64,000 bases of DNA, taken from the NCBI RefSeq assembly GCF_002102155.1, contig NZ_LQOU01000032.1, forward strand, positions 146,401-210,400, read 5' to 3'. Position numbers and translations under genes: made by a program. Below are positions 26,665 to 37,569 of this stretch, piece after piece. Within the stretch, counting starts at the first letter, position 1. The number at the start of each line of letters is the position of its first letter. The stretch comes from Mycobacterium europaeum. GTDB lineage: Bacteria; Actinomycetota; Actinomycetes; Mycobacteriales; Mycobacteriaceae. The notes under the pieces were generated by a model. That model saw only the letters and a program-made list of their open reading frames with translations. It did not search any database and was not told the DNA's origin.

Positions 26665-27756
26665 TCAGCCTGCGATCAGCACCGCGTAGCGCGGCTTGAT
26701 GACGTCGTCGATAATGGCCAGCCGCTCGTCGAACGGCAGGAACGCCGACTTCATCGCGTTGATGGTGAACCGCTCCAGGTCGCTCCACCCGTAGCCGAAA
26801 GCCTGCACCAGCCGGTGCATTTCGCGGCTCATCGAGGTATCGCTCATCAGCCTGTTGTCCGTGTTGACGGTGACCCGGAACCGCGTTCGGGCCAGCAGGT
26901 CGAACGGATGGTCCGCGATGCTTTTCACCGCACCGGTTTGCACGTTGGAGCTGGGACACAGCTCCAACGGAATTCGCTTGTCCCGCAAGATGGACGCTAG
27001 CCTGCCCAGCCTGACCTCTCCGTCGGCGAGGACGTCGATGTCGTCGACGATGCGCACCCCGTGACCCAGGCGGTCGGCGCCGCAGAACGCGATCGCCTCG
27101 TGGATGGAGGGCAGCCCGAACGCCTCGCCCGCGTGAATGGTGAAGCGCGCGTTGTGGTCTCGCATGTACTCGAAGGCGTCCAGGTGCCGCGTCGGCGGGT
27201 TTCCCGCCTCCGCGCCGGCGATGTCAAAACCCACAACTCCTTTGTCCCGGAACCGAATCGCCAGCGCGGCGATCTCCCGGGACACCGCGGCGTGGCGCAT
27301 GGCGGTGACCAGCAGCCGCACCACGATCGGCCGGCCCGCGGCGGCGCAGGCCTTCTCACCGTCGGCGAAACCGGCCAGCACGGCGTCGACGATCGCGTCG
27401 AAGGACAGCCCACGGTCGATGTGCAACTCGGGCGCGAACCGGACCTCGGCGTAGACGACGGAGTCGGCGGCCAGGTCCTCGACGCACTCGTAGGCGACCC
27501 GGTGCAGCGCGTCGGCCGTCTGCATCACCGCCACGGTGTGCGAGAACGGCTCCAGGTAGCGCTCCAGCGAGCCGCTGTGCGACTGGGTGCGAAACCAGGT
27601 GGCCAGCTCGTCGACGTCGCTGGTGGGCAGCCCGTCGTAACCGGTCTGTTCGGCGATCTCCACCACGGTCGACGGGCGCAGCCCCCCGTCCAGGTGGTCG
27701 TGCAACAGCGCCTTGGGCGCCTTGGCGATCTGCTCGAGGCCCAGTGGCGTGGTCAC
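26665..27756 (-). CDS. add: Adenosine deaminase
   Basis: The 363-residue enzyme deaminates adenosine and deoxyadenosine to inosine forms. Zinc and catalytic motifs are visible: [12 protein letters not shown] (HxH near the N-terminus), [24 protein letters not shown] and [13 protein letters not shown]. The GTG at 27756 overlaps the deoA stop as GTGA, indicating translational coupling. It is the last gene of the cdd-deoA-add operon (M. tuberculosis Rv3315c-Rv3313c), and its inosine product is a substrate for DeoD encoded nearby. Confidence 0.95.
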   Translation of the reverse strand: MTTPLGLEQIAKAPKALLHDHLDGGLRPSTVVEIAEQTGYDGLPTSDVDELATWFRTQSHSGSLERYLEPFSHTVAVMQTADALHRVAYECVEDLAADSVVYAEVRFAPELHIDRGLSFDAIVDAVLAGFADGEKACAAAGRPIVVRLLVTAMRHAAVSREIAALAIRFRDKGVVGFDIAGAEAGNPPTRHLDAFEYMRDHNARFTIHAGEAFGLPSIHEAIAFCGADRLGHGVRIVDDIDVLADGEVRLGRLASILRDKRIPLELCPSSNVQTGAVKSIADHPFDLLARTRFRVTVNTDNRLMSDTSMSREMHRLVQAFGYGWSDLERFTINAMKSAFLPFDERLAIIDDVIKPRYAVLIAG

Positions 27757-29039
27757 GTGACGATCCGATCGATGATCAGCGGCCGCGAGGCCGGCGGTGT
27801 GTCGCCCACGCGGTAGCCGCCGTCCAGCTCGGCCAGTGCGGCGCCGAAGCGCTCCGGGGTGTCGGTGTACAGGGTGAACAGCGGCGCACCGGCCGAGACC
27901 GGCTCGCCGGGACGGCGGTGGATCCGGATGCCGGCGCCGGCCTGCACCCCTTCGCCCGGACGGGACCTGCCCGCGCCGAGCCGCCATGCCGCCAGCCCCA
28001 CTGCCATCGCGTCGATATCGCCCATTGTGCCGCCCCGGGCCGCGGTCACGGTCTCGGAATGCGCACCGATCGGCAACGGAACCGACAAATCGCCGCCCTG
28101 GGCGGCGATCAGCCGGCGGAATCGGTCCATCGCGGTGCCGTCGCACAGCGTGTCGGCGGGATCGCGGGCGTCGACCCCGGCCAGCTCGAGCATCTCGGAC
28201 GCCAGCCGCAGCGTCAGCGCCACCACGTCGGGCGGCCCGCCGCCGGCCAGCACCTCCAGCGACTCGGCGACCTCGAGGGCGTTGCCGACCGTCGCGCCGA
28301 GCGGGCCGTTCATGTCGGTCAGCAGCGCGTGGGTGGGCACCCCGTGCGCGGCGCCCAGCTCCACCATGGTGTGGGCCAGCTCGCGACACCGCTGCGGGGA
28401 GCTCAGCAGCGCCCCCGAGCCGACCTTCACGTCGAGCACCAGCGCGCCCGCCCCCTCGGCCAGCTTCTTGCTCATCACCGAGCTGGCGATCAGCGGTAAC
28501 GACTCGACGGTAGCGGTGACGTCGCGCAGCGCGTACAGCTTGGCGTCGGCCGGCGCCAACTCCCCGGCGGCGAAGATGGCCGCGCCGACGTCGCGCAGTT
28601 GGTCGCGCACCCGCTCGTTGGACAGCATGGCGGAAAACCCGGCGATGGACTCCAGCTTGTCCAGCGTGCCGCCGGTGTGCCCGAGCCCGCGCCCCGACGC
28701 CTGCGGCACCGCGGCGCCACAGGCGGCGACCACGGCCACCAGCGGCAGGGTGATCTTGTCCCCCACTCCCCCCGTGGAATGCTTGTCCACGGTGGGCGTG
28801 CCCAGGTCGCTGAAGTCGAGCCGGTCCCCGGACGCCAGCATCGCCGCCGTCCAGCTGGCGGTCTCGCCGCGGTCCATGCCGCGCAGGAAGATCGCCATCA
28901 GCAGCGCCGACATCTGTTCCTCGGCGACCCGGCCGTGGGTGTAGGCGTCGACGACCCACTCGATGGCGGCGTCGGACAGCCGGCCGCCGTCGCGCTTGGT
29001 GCGGATCACCGTCGGCGCGTCGAAGCCCAAGTCGGTCAA
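27753..29039 (-). CDS. deoA: Thymidine phosphorylase
   Basis: This 428-residue pyrimidine nucleoside phosphorylase splits thymidine or deoxyuridine into base and 2-deoxyribose-1-phosphate. Motifs are [12 protein letters not shown], the family signature [34 protein letters not shown] (phosphate binding) and LDVKVGSGA. The TTG start at 29039 overlaps the cdd stop (TTGA); the frame upstream of it runs antiparallel-free but inside cdd and is not used. The protein starts [15 protein letters not shown], aligning with the known M. tuberculosis N-terminus. Confidence 0.94.
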   Translation of the reverse strand: MTDLGFDAPTVIRTKRDGGRLSDAAIEWVVDAYTHGRVAEEQMSALLMAIFLRGMDRGETASWTAAMLASGDRLDFSDLGTPTVDKHSTGGVGDKITLPLVAVVAACGAAVPQASGRGLGHTGGTLDKLESIAGFSAMLSNERVRDQLRDVGAAIFAAGELAPADAKLYALRDVTATVESLPLIASSVMSKKLAEGAGALVLDVKVGSGALLSSPQRCRELAHTMVELGAAHGVPTHALLTDMNGPLGATVGNALEVAESLEVLAGGGPPDVVALTLRLASEMLELAGVDARDPADTLCDGTAMDRFRRLIAAQGGDLSVPLPIGAHSETVTAARGGTMGDIDAMAVGLAAWRLGAGRSRPGEGVQAGAGIRIHRRPGEPVSAGAPLFTLYTDTPERFGAALAELDGGYRVGDTPPASRPLIIDRIVT

Positions 29040-29434
29040 CGGGGTTCCCGCGGCAGGTCGGCGGTGAACGCGTCGGGCAGCAGGTCGCCGAGGCGGCGCG
29101 GGCCGTCCGGATGGTCGATCAGCAGCTCGGGGCCGCCGTGCTCGAGGAGCAACTGGCGGCAGCGCCCGCACGGCATCAGCGGCGATCCCCGCCCGTCGAC
29201 ACAGGCCAGCGCGATCAGCCGGCCACCGCCGGTCGTGTGTAGGGCGCACACCACACCGCATTCGGCACAGAGACCAAGGCCATATGAGACGTTCTCCACA
29301 TTGCAGCCGGTGATCACCCGCCCGTCGTCGACCAGTGCGGCCGCTCCCACCGGGAACCGGGAGTAGGGCGCGTAGGCCCCCGCCGCAGCACCGATCGCCT
29401 TGTGGCGCAGCGCGTTCCAGTCGACATCAGGCAT
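29036..29434 (-). CDS. cdd: Cytidine deaminase
   Basis: This 132-residue homotetrameric-type cytidine deaminase converts cytidine or deoxycytidine to uridine forms. The zinc site is CAEC (Cys with catalytic Glu) followed by PCGRC, and NVENVSYGL is the substrate-binding segment. The start MPDVDW at 29434 matches the M. tuberculosis protein; an upstream start two codons earlier is less likely. It leads the cdd-deoA-add operon, each pair overlapping by 4 nt, and is divergent from sdhC. Confidence 0.95.
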   Translation of the reverse strand: MPDVDWNALRHKAIGAAAGAYAPYSRFPVGAAALVDDGRVITGCNVENVSYGLGLCAECGVVCALHTTGGGRLIALACVDGRGSPLMPCGRCRQLLLEHGGPELLIDHPDGPRRLGDLLPDAFTADLPREPR

Positions 29435-29592
29435 ACCCAACCCCGTTCAAAACCCCGCTCACCGACGGGCTCGTGCGACTGCCACCCTAACTCTGGCACG
29501 ACGCTTCGCCTCGCGGACTGTTCGGCACGGGCCGTCCTTCGGCCGGGTTAGGCTGAACTGCCCGAACGATGTCAGAAGGCGGTGAGGACTGG

Positions 29593-30027
29593 GTGACCAC
29601 ACAGGCGACAACCGCGGATCCGGCAAGAGAATCTGCGCCCGCGCGTAAGCGGCGACCGCCCCGGACGCTGTATCGGGGCGACCCGGGCATGTGGTCGTGG
29701 GTGTTGCATCGCATCAGCGGCGCGACGATCTTCTTCTTCCTGTTCGTCCACGTGCTGGACGCCGCGATGCTGCGGGTCAGCCCGCAGACCTACAACGCGG
29801 TGATCCACGACTACCAGACCCCGGTCGTCGGCCTGATGGAGTACGGGCTGGTGGCCGCGGTGGCATTCCACGGGCTGAACGGGGTCCGCGTCATCCTCAT
29901 CGACTTCTGGTCCGAGGGCCCCCGCTACCAGCGGTTGATGTTCTGGATCGTCGGCGTCGTCTTTTTGCTGCTCATGGTTCCGGCCGGCGTGGTGACCGGG
30001 ATCCACATCGCCGAGCACCTGCGATGA
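29593..30027 (+). CDS. sdhC: Succinate dehydrogenase cytochrome b556 subunit
   Basis: This is a 144-residue membrane subunit with three helices (about 50-70, 85-105 and 118-140). It carries the heme/quinone motif HRISGATIFFFLFVHVLDAA and the second His in VAFHGLNGVRVI. It anchors the SdhAB catalytic dimer and helps pass electrons to menaquinone. The GTG at 29593 is preferred because GAGGA lies just ahead; an ATG at 29569 in frame has no ribosome binding site. sdhD overlaps the stop as ATGA. Confidence 0.93.
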   Translation: MTTQATTADPARESAPARKRRPPRTLYRGDPGMWSWVLHRISGATIFFFLFVHVLDAAMLRVSPQTYNAVIHDYQTPVVGLMEYGLVAAVAFHGLNGVRVILIDFWSEGPRYQRLMFWIVGVVFLLLMVPAGVVTGIHIAEHLR

Positions 30028-30494
30028 GCTCCCCCGACCTGCAGCTCGGCCGGGGCCAGGTGGCCCCGGTGCTTCAGCGCAGCCACGACCGGCCGCCCAG
30101 CCTGGACAACCCGCGCTCGCCGCGGCGCCGGGCCGGCATCCCCAACTTCGAGAAGTTCGCGTGGCTGTTCATGCGGTTCTCCGGCGTCGCGCTCATCGTC
30201 CTGGCCGTCGGCCACCTGTTCATCATGCTGATGTGGGACGACGGCGTGTACCGCATCGACTTCAACTACGTGGCGCAGCGCTGGGCTTCGCCGTTCTGGC
30301 AGTTCTGGGATCTGGCGTTGCTGTGGCTGGCGCAGCTGCACGGGGGCAACGGGCTGCGCACCATCATCGACGACTACAGCCGCAAGGACAGCACCCGGTT
30401 CTGGCTCAACAGCCTGCTGCTGTTGTCGATGGGGTTCACGTTGGTGCTCGGCACCTACGTGCTGGTGACATTCGACCCGAACATCGGAGGCTGA
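30024..30494 (+). CDS. sdhD: Succinate dehydrogenase membrane anchor subunit
   Basis: The 156-residue protein has a polar N-terminal 50 residues and three membrane helices. FMRFSGVALIVLAVGHLFIMLMWDD and LLWLAQLHGGNGLRTI carry histidines that can ligate heme or line the quinone site. Its ATG at 30024 overlaps the sdhC stop. It is the second gene of the sdhCDAB operon, equivalent to M. tuberculosis Rv3317, and is followed 4 nt later by sdhA. Confidence 0.93.
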   Translation: MSSPDLQLGRGQVAPVLQRSHDRPPSLDNPRSPRRRAGIPNFEKFAWLFMRFSGVALIVLAVGHLFIMLMWDDGVYRIDFNYVAQRWASPFWQFWDLALLWLAQLHGGNGLRTIIDDYSRKDSTRFWLNSLLLLSMGFTLVLGTYVLVTFDPNIGG

Positions 30495-30498
30495 CCAG

Positions 30499-32270
<1,772 letters not shown>

Positions 32271-32271
<1 letters not shown>

Positions 32272-33065
32272 TGTCTGCAGGCGAAGCTGTCGAACCCCGC
32301 GTCGAGCCGCCGCTCCCGCCCGTCCCCGAGGGCGCGGTGCTGGTGACCCTCAAGATCGCCCGCTTCAACCCCGACCAGCCCGACGCCTTCGCGGAAACCG
32401 GCGGCTGGCAGAGCTTTCGGGTGCCCTGCCTGCCCAGCGACCGACTGCTCAACCTGCTGATCTACATCAAGAGCTACCTGGACGGGACGCTCACCTTCCG
32501 GCGCTCGTGCGCCCACGGAGTGTGCGGTTCGGACGCCATGCGCATCAACGGCGTCAACCGGCTGGCCTGCAAGGTGCTGATGCGCGACCTGCTGCCCCAG
32601 AAGAAGGGCAAGCAACTCACCATCACGGTGGAACCGATCCGTGGCCTGCCGGTCGAGAAGGACCTGGTGGTGAACATGGAGCCGTTCTTCGACGCCTACC
32701 GCGCGGTGAAGCCCTACCTGGTCACCAGCGGCAATCCGCCCACGCGGGAACGCATCCAGAGCCCCACCGACCGCGCCCGCTACGACGACACCACCAAGTG
32801 CATCCTGTGCGCGGCCTGCACCACCAGCTGCCCGGTGTTCTGGCACGAGGGCAGCTATTACGGCCCGGCGGCGATCGTCAACGCGCACCGGTTCATCTTC
32901 GACAGCCGCGACGAGGCCGCCGCCGAGCGCCTCGACATCCTCAACGAGGTGGACGGCGTGTGGCGGTGCCGCACCACGTTCAACTGCACCGAGTGCTGCC
33001 CGCGCGGCATCCAGATCACCAAGGCGATCCAGGAGGTCAAGCGCGCGCTGATGTTCACGCGCTGA
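32271..33065 (+). CDS. sdhB: Succinate dehydrogenase iron-sulfur subunit
   Basis: The 264-residue subunit carries electrons from SdhA to the membrane quinone. A plant-type [2Fe-2S] ferredoxin region (SCAHGVCGSDAM...LACK) is followed by two cysteine clusters, CILCAACTTSCPVFW and FNCTECCPRGI, for the [4Fe-4S] and [3Fe-4S] centres. Start ATG at 32271 is translationally coupled to sdhA. It is the last gene of the operon; a minus-strand GGDEF gene converges 12 nt beyond. Confidence 0.95.
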
Positions 33066-33077
33066 CCGGGCGCGGGG

Positions 33078-34148
33078 TCAACACAGCTCGTGATGACTAC
33101 TTCGGTTGCCGCCCAACCGCTTAGCCTGGTACATCGCCGCGTCGGCGGCGGTGACCAACTCGCTCAGCAGCGTATGCGGTTCGACCGCGGTGTCGTCCAG
33201 GCGGGCGCACGCGGTGCCGATGCTGGCGGTGACCCCCGCGGGCGAGGCCGCGATGGCCCGGCACATCCGCCCGGCCAACGCCTCGGCGTTGCACCGGGAG
33301 GACGTGCCCGCCAACAGGAACTCCTCGCCGCCGCTGCGCGCCACCACCGCCTGGTCGTCGGCGGCGGCCAACAGGGCCTGGGCGACTTGGACCAGGGCGT
33401 GGTCCCCGGCGGCGTGGCCACACCTGTCGTTGAGGGATTTGAATCTGTCGAGGTCGATCAGCATGACCACCAGGTGGGAGTCGATGCCCCGGCGCGCCAC
33501 GATCATCCCCAGCGCCTCGTGCTGGAATGCGCGCCGGTTGAGCAGGCCGGTCAACGGGTCGCGGTCCGCGGTCAGCAGATCGCCCGACAGGGCGCGCACC
33601 AGGATCCGGATCGCCAGCGGTAGGGCGATGTTGACCTCGATCACCAGCCACAGATCCACCCCGGCCAGGCTGGGGTGGCCGGTTCGGGCCAGCGACAAGG
33701 CCTCCCAGGACCCGACGGCCGCAGCGACGGCGAAGTTGTACAGCACGAATCCCGTGGTGTGGAAGAACGCCATGTAGGCGCCGAACGTCGCGAACGCGAT
33801 GCAGCCGATCAGGGCGGCCAGCGGGTTCGGGTGCGCCAGGCACGCGAGGGCGGTGGCCGTGTTGCACGTCATGGCGAAGGCGACCGACTGCCGGCGCGTG
33901 GGCCAGCGCCATACCCACAGCAAAACGCCCGCCACCCCGCCGGCGACGGCAACCCACATCATCGCCACCGGGACCGATCCCCGCGGACCGTCGGAGCCGG
34001 CCAGCAGCGCGAACAGGCACAGCACCATCGACGCGGCGATGGACGCCATCACCGCCCGGGTGGCGCCGCTGAGGCGCCGCGAGGCGAGATAACCGGAGAG
34101 CCAGTCGTACTGATCGGCGCGCCACCATGGGCTGAACAGCGCGGTCAT
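33078..34148 (-). CDS. Membrane diguanylate cyclase (GGDEF protein)
   Basis: This 356-residue protein has five to six membrane helices (about residues 38-190), a linker and a C-terminal GGDEF domain (about 195-350). DRDPLTGLLNRRAF begins the domain, LIDLDRFKSLND supplies metal and base ligands, and the signature is RSGGEEF (271-277), so catalysis of c-di-GMP synthesis from GTP is expected. No RxxD inhibitory site lies five residues before the signature. The ATG at 34148 has GGGGAG upstream. It is not at this site in the M. tuberculosis order I recall. Confidence 0.9.
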   Translation of the reverse strand: MTALFSPWWRADQYDWLSGYLASRRLSGATRAVMASIAASMVLCLFALLAGSDGPRGSVPVAMMWVAVAGGVAGVLLWVWRWPTRRQSVAFAMTCNTATALACLAHPNPLAALIGCIAFATFGAYMAFFHTTGFVLYNFAVAAAVGSWEALSLARTGHPSLAGVDLWLVIEVNIALPLAIRILVRALSGDLLTADRDPLTGLLNRRAFQHEALGMIVARRGIDSHLVVMLIDLDRFKSLNDRCGHAAGDHALVQVAQALLAAADDQAVVARSGGEEFLLAGTSSRCNAEALAGRMCRAIAASPAGVTASIGTACARLDDTAVEPHTLLSELVTAADAAMYQAKRLGGNRSSHHELC

Positions 34149-34241
34149 CGGCGGCTCCCCGTCGCGAACCACCGGTCGTCGATGTCAGGTGGTTAGGCGC
34201 ATGCTACGACCCTCGGGCGGCCGACGAGGGCGGATTCCGCC

Positions 34242-34268
34242 CGTCACACTTGGCCGCCCCGTCTCGTC
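34242..34268 (+). promoter_or_regulatory. ECF41-type promoter of the CMD gene: CGTCACA - 16 - CGTC
   Basis: CGTCACA (34242-34248) and CGTC (34265-34268) are 16 nt apart, close to the known ECF41 consensus TGTCACA/CGTC. The ATG is 10 nt downstream of CGTC. SigJ, encoded convergently, belongs to ECF41 and is the obvious candidate sigma factor. Confidence 0.55.
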
Positions 34269-34277
34269 TTCAGGGGT

Positions 34278-34877
34278 ATGACACAGAAAACCCGCATCGA
34301 GCCCCTGCCCCCCGAGCGCGCCGGGCTGCTGACCCGCGCCATGTACCGGATCGCCAAGCGGCGCTACGGCCAGGTTCCCGAACCCTTCACCGTGGCCGCC
34401 CACCACCGCAAGCTGATGGTGGCGAGCGCCGTGCACGAGACGATGATCGACCGCGCGTCCACGCGGCTGCCGGTCGGCGTGCGCGAGCTCGCGGTGCTGT
34501 GGACCGCGCGCAGCATCGGCTGCTCCTGGTGTGTGGACTTCGGGTCCATGCTGCAGCGCCTCGACGGCCTCGACGTCGAGCGACTGAAAGAGATCGACAA
34601 CTACGACGCCTCAACGGCGTTCACCGACGACGAGCGCGCCGCCATCCGCTACGCCGACGCGATGACCACCGATCCGCACACCGTCACCGACGAGCAGGTC
34701 GCCGACCTGCGGGCGCGCTTCGGTGACGCCGGGGTGATCGAGCTGACCTACCAGATCGGCGTGGAGAACATGCGGGCCCGGATGAACACGGCGCTGGGCA
34801 TCACCGAGCAGGGCTTCAGCTCCGGCGACGCCTGCCGCGTGCCGTGGGCCGGCGAGGCCGCAGCGGAGAGCCGGTGA
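34278..34877 (+). CDS. Carboxymuconolactone decarboxylase family (AhpD-like) protein
   Basis: The 199-residue CMD/AhpD-fold protein has the redox motif SIGCSWCVDFGS (C82 and C85), which in AhpD relays electrons or removes peroxides. LPVGVRELAVLWTARS precedes it as expected, and GDAGVIELTYQIGVENMRARMN forms the final helices. Members are either decarboxylases of aromatic catabolism or peroxidase-like thiol proteins; the CxxC favours the latter. The 3' end overlaps the convergent sigJ by 62 nt. CMD proteins are classic partners of ECF41 sigma factors. Confidence 0.88.
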   Translation: MTQKTRIEPLPPERAGLLTRAMYRIAKRRYGQVPEPFTVAAHHRKLMVASAVHETMIDRASTRLPVGVRELAVLWTARSIGCSWCVDFGSMLQRLDGLDVERLKEIDNYDASTAFTDDERAAIRYADAMTTDPHTVTDEQVADLRARFGDAGVIELTYQIGVENMRARMNTALGITEQGFSSGDACRVPWAGEAAAESR

Positions 34878-35751
34878 ACTTGTCCGGGTTGGCGATATCC
34901 CAAAGGGCGCAGACCTTTCCGGCGCGCACCGTCAGCGCCGTGATCCGCGGCAACATCTCGCGATAGCCGTCGGAGGCGGGACAGCCGGCCGTGTAGATGC
35001 CGAGTTCGCCGTTGACCAGCCCCAGCTGGTACGAGGTGAACATCGCCGGTCCGTAGCGCTGCGCCAGGCCCAGCATGAACCGCACCACTTTGTCCGGGCC
35101 GTGGATGACCTGAACGGCCGTGGGCGCCTTGCCATTCGAATCGCCGGTGAACGTGACGTCGGGATGCAGCAGCGAGACCACCGTGTCCAGGTCGCCGGCG
35201 GCCATGGCGGCCATCAGCCGGCCGACCACCTCGTCGTGCGACGGGTCGGGCTTGGGGGGCGGTTGGGCCGCAACCGCCTTGCGGGCCCGCGAGGCCAGCT
35301 GACGGGCGCCGGCTGCACTGGTGCCCAGCACGCCCGCCACTTCGGCGAAGGGCACCGCGAACCCGTCGTGCAGGACGAACGCGACCCGCTGATCCGGCGA
35401 CAGGCGTTCCAGCACCACCATCGCCGCGAACCGGGCGTCCTCGCGGGAAACCACGGCCGACAACGGATCGGCGCCGTCGAGGCGGGTGACCACCGGCTCG
35501 GGCAGCCAGTTGCCGGTGTAGGTCTCGCGCCGGTGCGCGGCCGAGCGCAACTTGTCCAGCGCCAGCCGGCTCACCACGGTGGTCAGCCAGGCCCGCAGGT
35601 CGGTGATGTCGGCGTCCTGTCCGTCCCAGCGCAGCCAGGCGTCCTGCACGATGTCCTCGGCGTCGGCCACCGTGCCGGTGAGCCGGTAGGCGACCGCCAT
35701 GAGGTGCGGCCGCAGGGCTTCGAATTGTGAGACCTGTTCGGTCCCGGTCAT
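34816..35751 (-). CDS. sigJ: ECF41-group RNA polymerase sigma factor SigJ
   Basis: The 311-residue protein closely resembles M. tuberculosis SigJ (Rv3328c). Sigma region 2 (about 8-75; HLMAVAYRLTGTVADAEDIV) and region 4 (about 108-160; LSPDQRVAFVLHDGFAVPF) are followed by a SnoaL/NTF2-like domain (about 170-290; HPDVTFTGDSNGKA, NPDKF). In ECF41 factors this C-terminal extension tunes sigma activity in place of a separate anti-sigma. The last 15 residues are Arg-rich and overlap the CMD gene. TAGGCT ends 7 nt before the ATG. Confidence 0.93.
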   Translation of the reverse strand: MTGTEQVSQFEALRPHLMAVAYRLTGTVADAEDIVQDAWLRWDGQDADITDLRAWLTTVVSRLALDKLRSAAHRRETYTGNWLPEPVVTRLDGADPLSAVVSREDARFAAMVVLERLSPDQRVAFVLHDGFAVPFAEVAGVLGTSAAGARQLASRARKAVAAQPPPKPDPSHDEVVGRLMAAMAAGDLDTVVSLLHPDVTFTGDSNGKAPTAVQVIHGPDKVVRFMLGLAQRYGPAMFTSYQLGLVNGELGIYTAGCPASDGYREMLPRITALTVRAGKVCALWDIANPDKFTGSPLRPRRPTARGRRRRS

Positions 35752-35757
35752 ATCGCG

Positions 35758-35763
35758 AGCCTA
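35758..35763 (-). promoter_or_regulatory. -10 hexamer TAGGCT of sigJ (leaderless)
   Basis: TAGGCT on the minus strand ends 7 nt before the sigJ ATG. It is a housekeeping-type element, with no ECF41 motif of its own. Confidence 0.5.
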
Positions 35764-35786
35764 GCTTGGCTAGTCTCGCAGACACC

Positions 35787-37121
35787 ATGACAGATCACCT
35801 GTGGCTGCACTTCGCCCGGCACGGCGCCGGCATCACGCCGCCCGTCATCGTCCGCGGCGACGGCGTGCGGATCTTCGACGACCGCGGCAGGAGCTACCTC
35901 GACGCGCTGTCCGGGCTGTTCACGGTGCAGGTTGGCCATGGCCGCGCGGAACTCGCCGAGGTCGCCGCGCGGCAGGCCGGCACGCTCGCGTACTTCCCGC
36001 TGTGGGGGTACGCGCACCCGACGGCGGTCGAGCTCGCCGAGCGCCTCGCGCAGTACGCCCCGGGGGACCTGAACCGGGTGTTCTTCACCACCGGCGGCAC
36101 CGAGGCGGTCGAGACGGCCTGGAAGCTGGCCAAGCAGTACTTCAAGCTGACCGGCAAACCCGGTAAGCACAAGGTGATTTCACGTTCGATCGCTTACCAC
36201 GGCACCACGCAGGGCGCCCTGGCGATCACCGGCCTGCCGTCCTACAAGGCGCCCTTCGAACCGGTGACGCCGGGCGGCTTCCGGGTGCCCAACACGAACT
36301 TCTACCGCGCACCCGACCCGTTCGGCAACGACCCCAAGGCATTCGGGCAATGGGCCGCCGACCGGATCGCCGAGGCGATCGAGTTCGAGGGGCCGGCGAC
36401 CGTCGCCGCGGTGTTCCTGGAACCGGTACAGAATGCGGGCGGCGCCATCCCGCCTCCCCCCGGCTATTTCGAACGGGTCCGCCAGATCTGCGACTCCTAC
36501 GACGTGCTGCTGGTCTCCGACGAGGTGATCTGCGCGTTCGGCCGGATCGGGTCGATGTTCGCCTGTGACGACTTCGGCTACGTGCCCGACATCATCACCT
36601 GCGCCAAGGGCCTGACGTCGGGCTATTCGCCGCTGGGCGCGATGATCGCCAGCGAGCGATTGTTCGAGCCGTTCAACGACGGCGTCACCGTCTTCCCGCA
36701 CGGCTATACCTTTGGCGGGCACCCGGTTTCGACGGCCGTGGGGCTGGCCAACCTCGACATCTTCGAGCGCGAGGGCCTCAACGACCGGGTCAGGCAACAC
36801 GCGCCCGCCTTCCGCGCCACGCTGGAGAGGCTCTACGACCTGCCCATCGTCGGCGACGTCCGCGGCGAGGGCTACTTCTACGGCATAGAACTGGTCAAGG
36901 ACAAGGCGACCAAGGAAACGTTCAGCGATGCCGAGTGCGAGCGGCTGTTGCACGGCTACGTCTCACCCGCACTCTTCGAGGCGGGCCTGTACTGCCGCGC
37001 CGACGACCGCGGCGATCCCGTCGTGCAGGTGGCGCCGCCGCTGATCAGCGGCCAGGACGAGTTCGACACCATCGAATCCGTCTTGCGGGACGTGCTCGGG
37101 GAAGCGTCCCGGCGGCTCTAG
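35787..37121 (+). CDS. Class III (omega) aminotransferase
   Basis: The 444-residue PLP-dependent enzyme corresponds to M. tuberculosis Rv3329. It has FTTGGTEAVETAWKLAKQYF (PLP phosphate), AYHGTTQGAL, the signature LLVSDEVICAFGRIGSMFACD with the PLP Asp, and CAKGLTSGYSPLGAM with the Schiff-base Lys. Family members move amino groups from amines or omega-amino acids to keto acids; the specific donor is not evident. The ATG at 35787 lies 11 nt after TAGTCT (35771). It is divergent from sigJ and overlaps the end of the next minus-strand gene by 4 nt. Confidence 0.92.
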   Translation: MTDHLWLHFARHGAGITPPVIVRGDGVRIFDDRGRSYLDALSGLFTVQVGHGRAELAEVAARQAGTLAYFPLWGYAHPTAVELAERLAQYAPGDLNRVFFTTGGTEAVETAWKLAKQYFKLTGKPGKHKVISRSIAYHGTTQGALAITGLPSYKAPFEPVTPGGFRVPNTNFYRAPDPFGNDPKAFGQWAADRIAEAIEFEGPATVAAVFLEPVQNAGGAIPPPPGYFERVRQICDSYDVLLVSDEVICAFGRIGSMFACDDFGYVPDIITCAKGLTSGYSPLGAMIASERLFEPFNDGVTVFPHGYTFGGHPVSTAVGLANLDIFEREGLNDRVRQHAPAFRATLERLYDLPIVGDVRGEGYFYGIELVKDKATKETFSDAECERLLHGYVSPALFEAGLYCRADDRGDPVVQVAPPLISGQDEFDTIESVLRDVLGEASRRL

Positions 37122-37477
37122 GCGCGCTTCACCGCGTCGGCCGCGACCAAAACCTCCCGGGAATGCGCGGCGGTGGGGCTGGCGGCCATCCGCGAAACCG
37201 AGTTGCACAGCCATGTGAGCGCTTCACGCAGGCCGGCGTCGGAGGCGGCGTCACGATGCTGCCGCAACTCGGCGAGCACGCCCTCGAGGCCGGAGCGACG
37301 CACCTGCGTCGCCTTCTCGACCTCCTTGAGCAGCTGTGGCAGCGATCGCGGAGCGTCGCGGGTCCGCCATAGGCGGGACAGGAACCGGTTGTCGGGAATG
37401 GCAGGCCCTCGCGGTTGGGCGGGAAGATTCGGCGCCGTCACGGCGACGGCATGCTCAGCGTAGTGGCCCGGCCGCAT
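37118..37477 (-). CDS. Conserved hypothetical small protein
   Basis: I do not recognise this 119-residue protein. After a variable N-terminus it contains RFLSRLWRTRDAPRSLPQLL and a likely helical region (EVEKATQVRRSGLEGVLAEL...ALTWLCNSVSRMA). No signal peptide or membrane segment is seen. The ATG at 37477 is chosen over a GTG 36 nt upstream, without strong evidence. It lies divergent from dacB1 and convergent with the aminotransferase gene. Confidence 0.5.
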   Translation of the reverse strand: MRPGHYAEHAVAVTAPNLPAQPRGPAIPDNRFLSRLWRTRDAPRSLPQLLKEVEKATQVRRSGLEGVLAELRQHRDAASDAGLREALTWLCNSVSRMAASPTAAHSREVLVAADAVKRA

Positions 37478-37569
37478 TCCCGCCGTCCCGTAGCTTAGCA
37501 ACTTCCGTCTCACCAGTCACAGCGCGGCTCCCCCGAATCGGTCCCGCGATCGCCTAGTCTGCACAAGCA

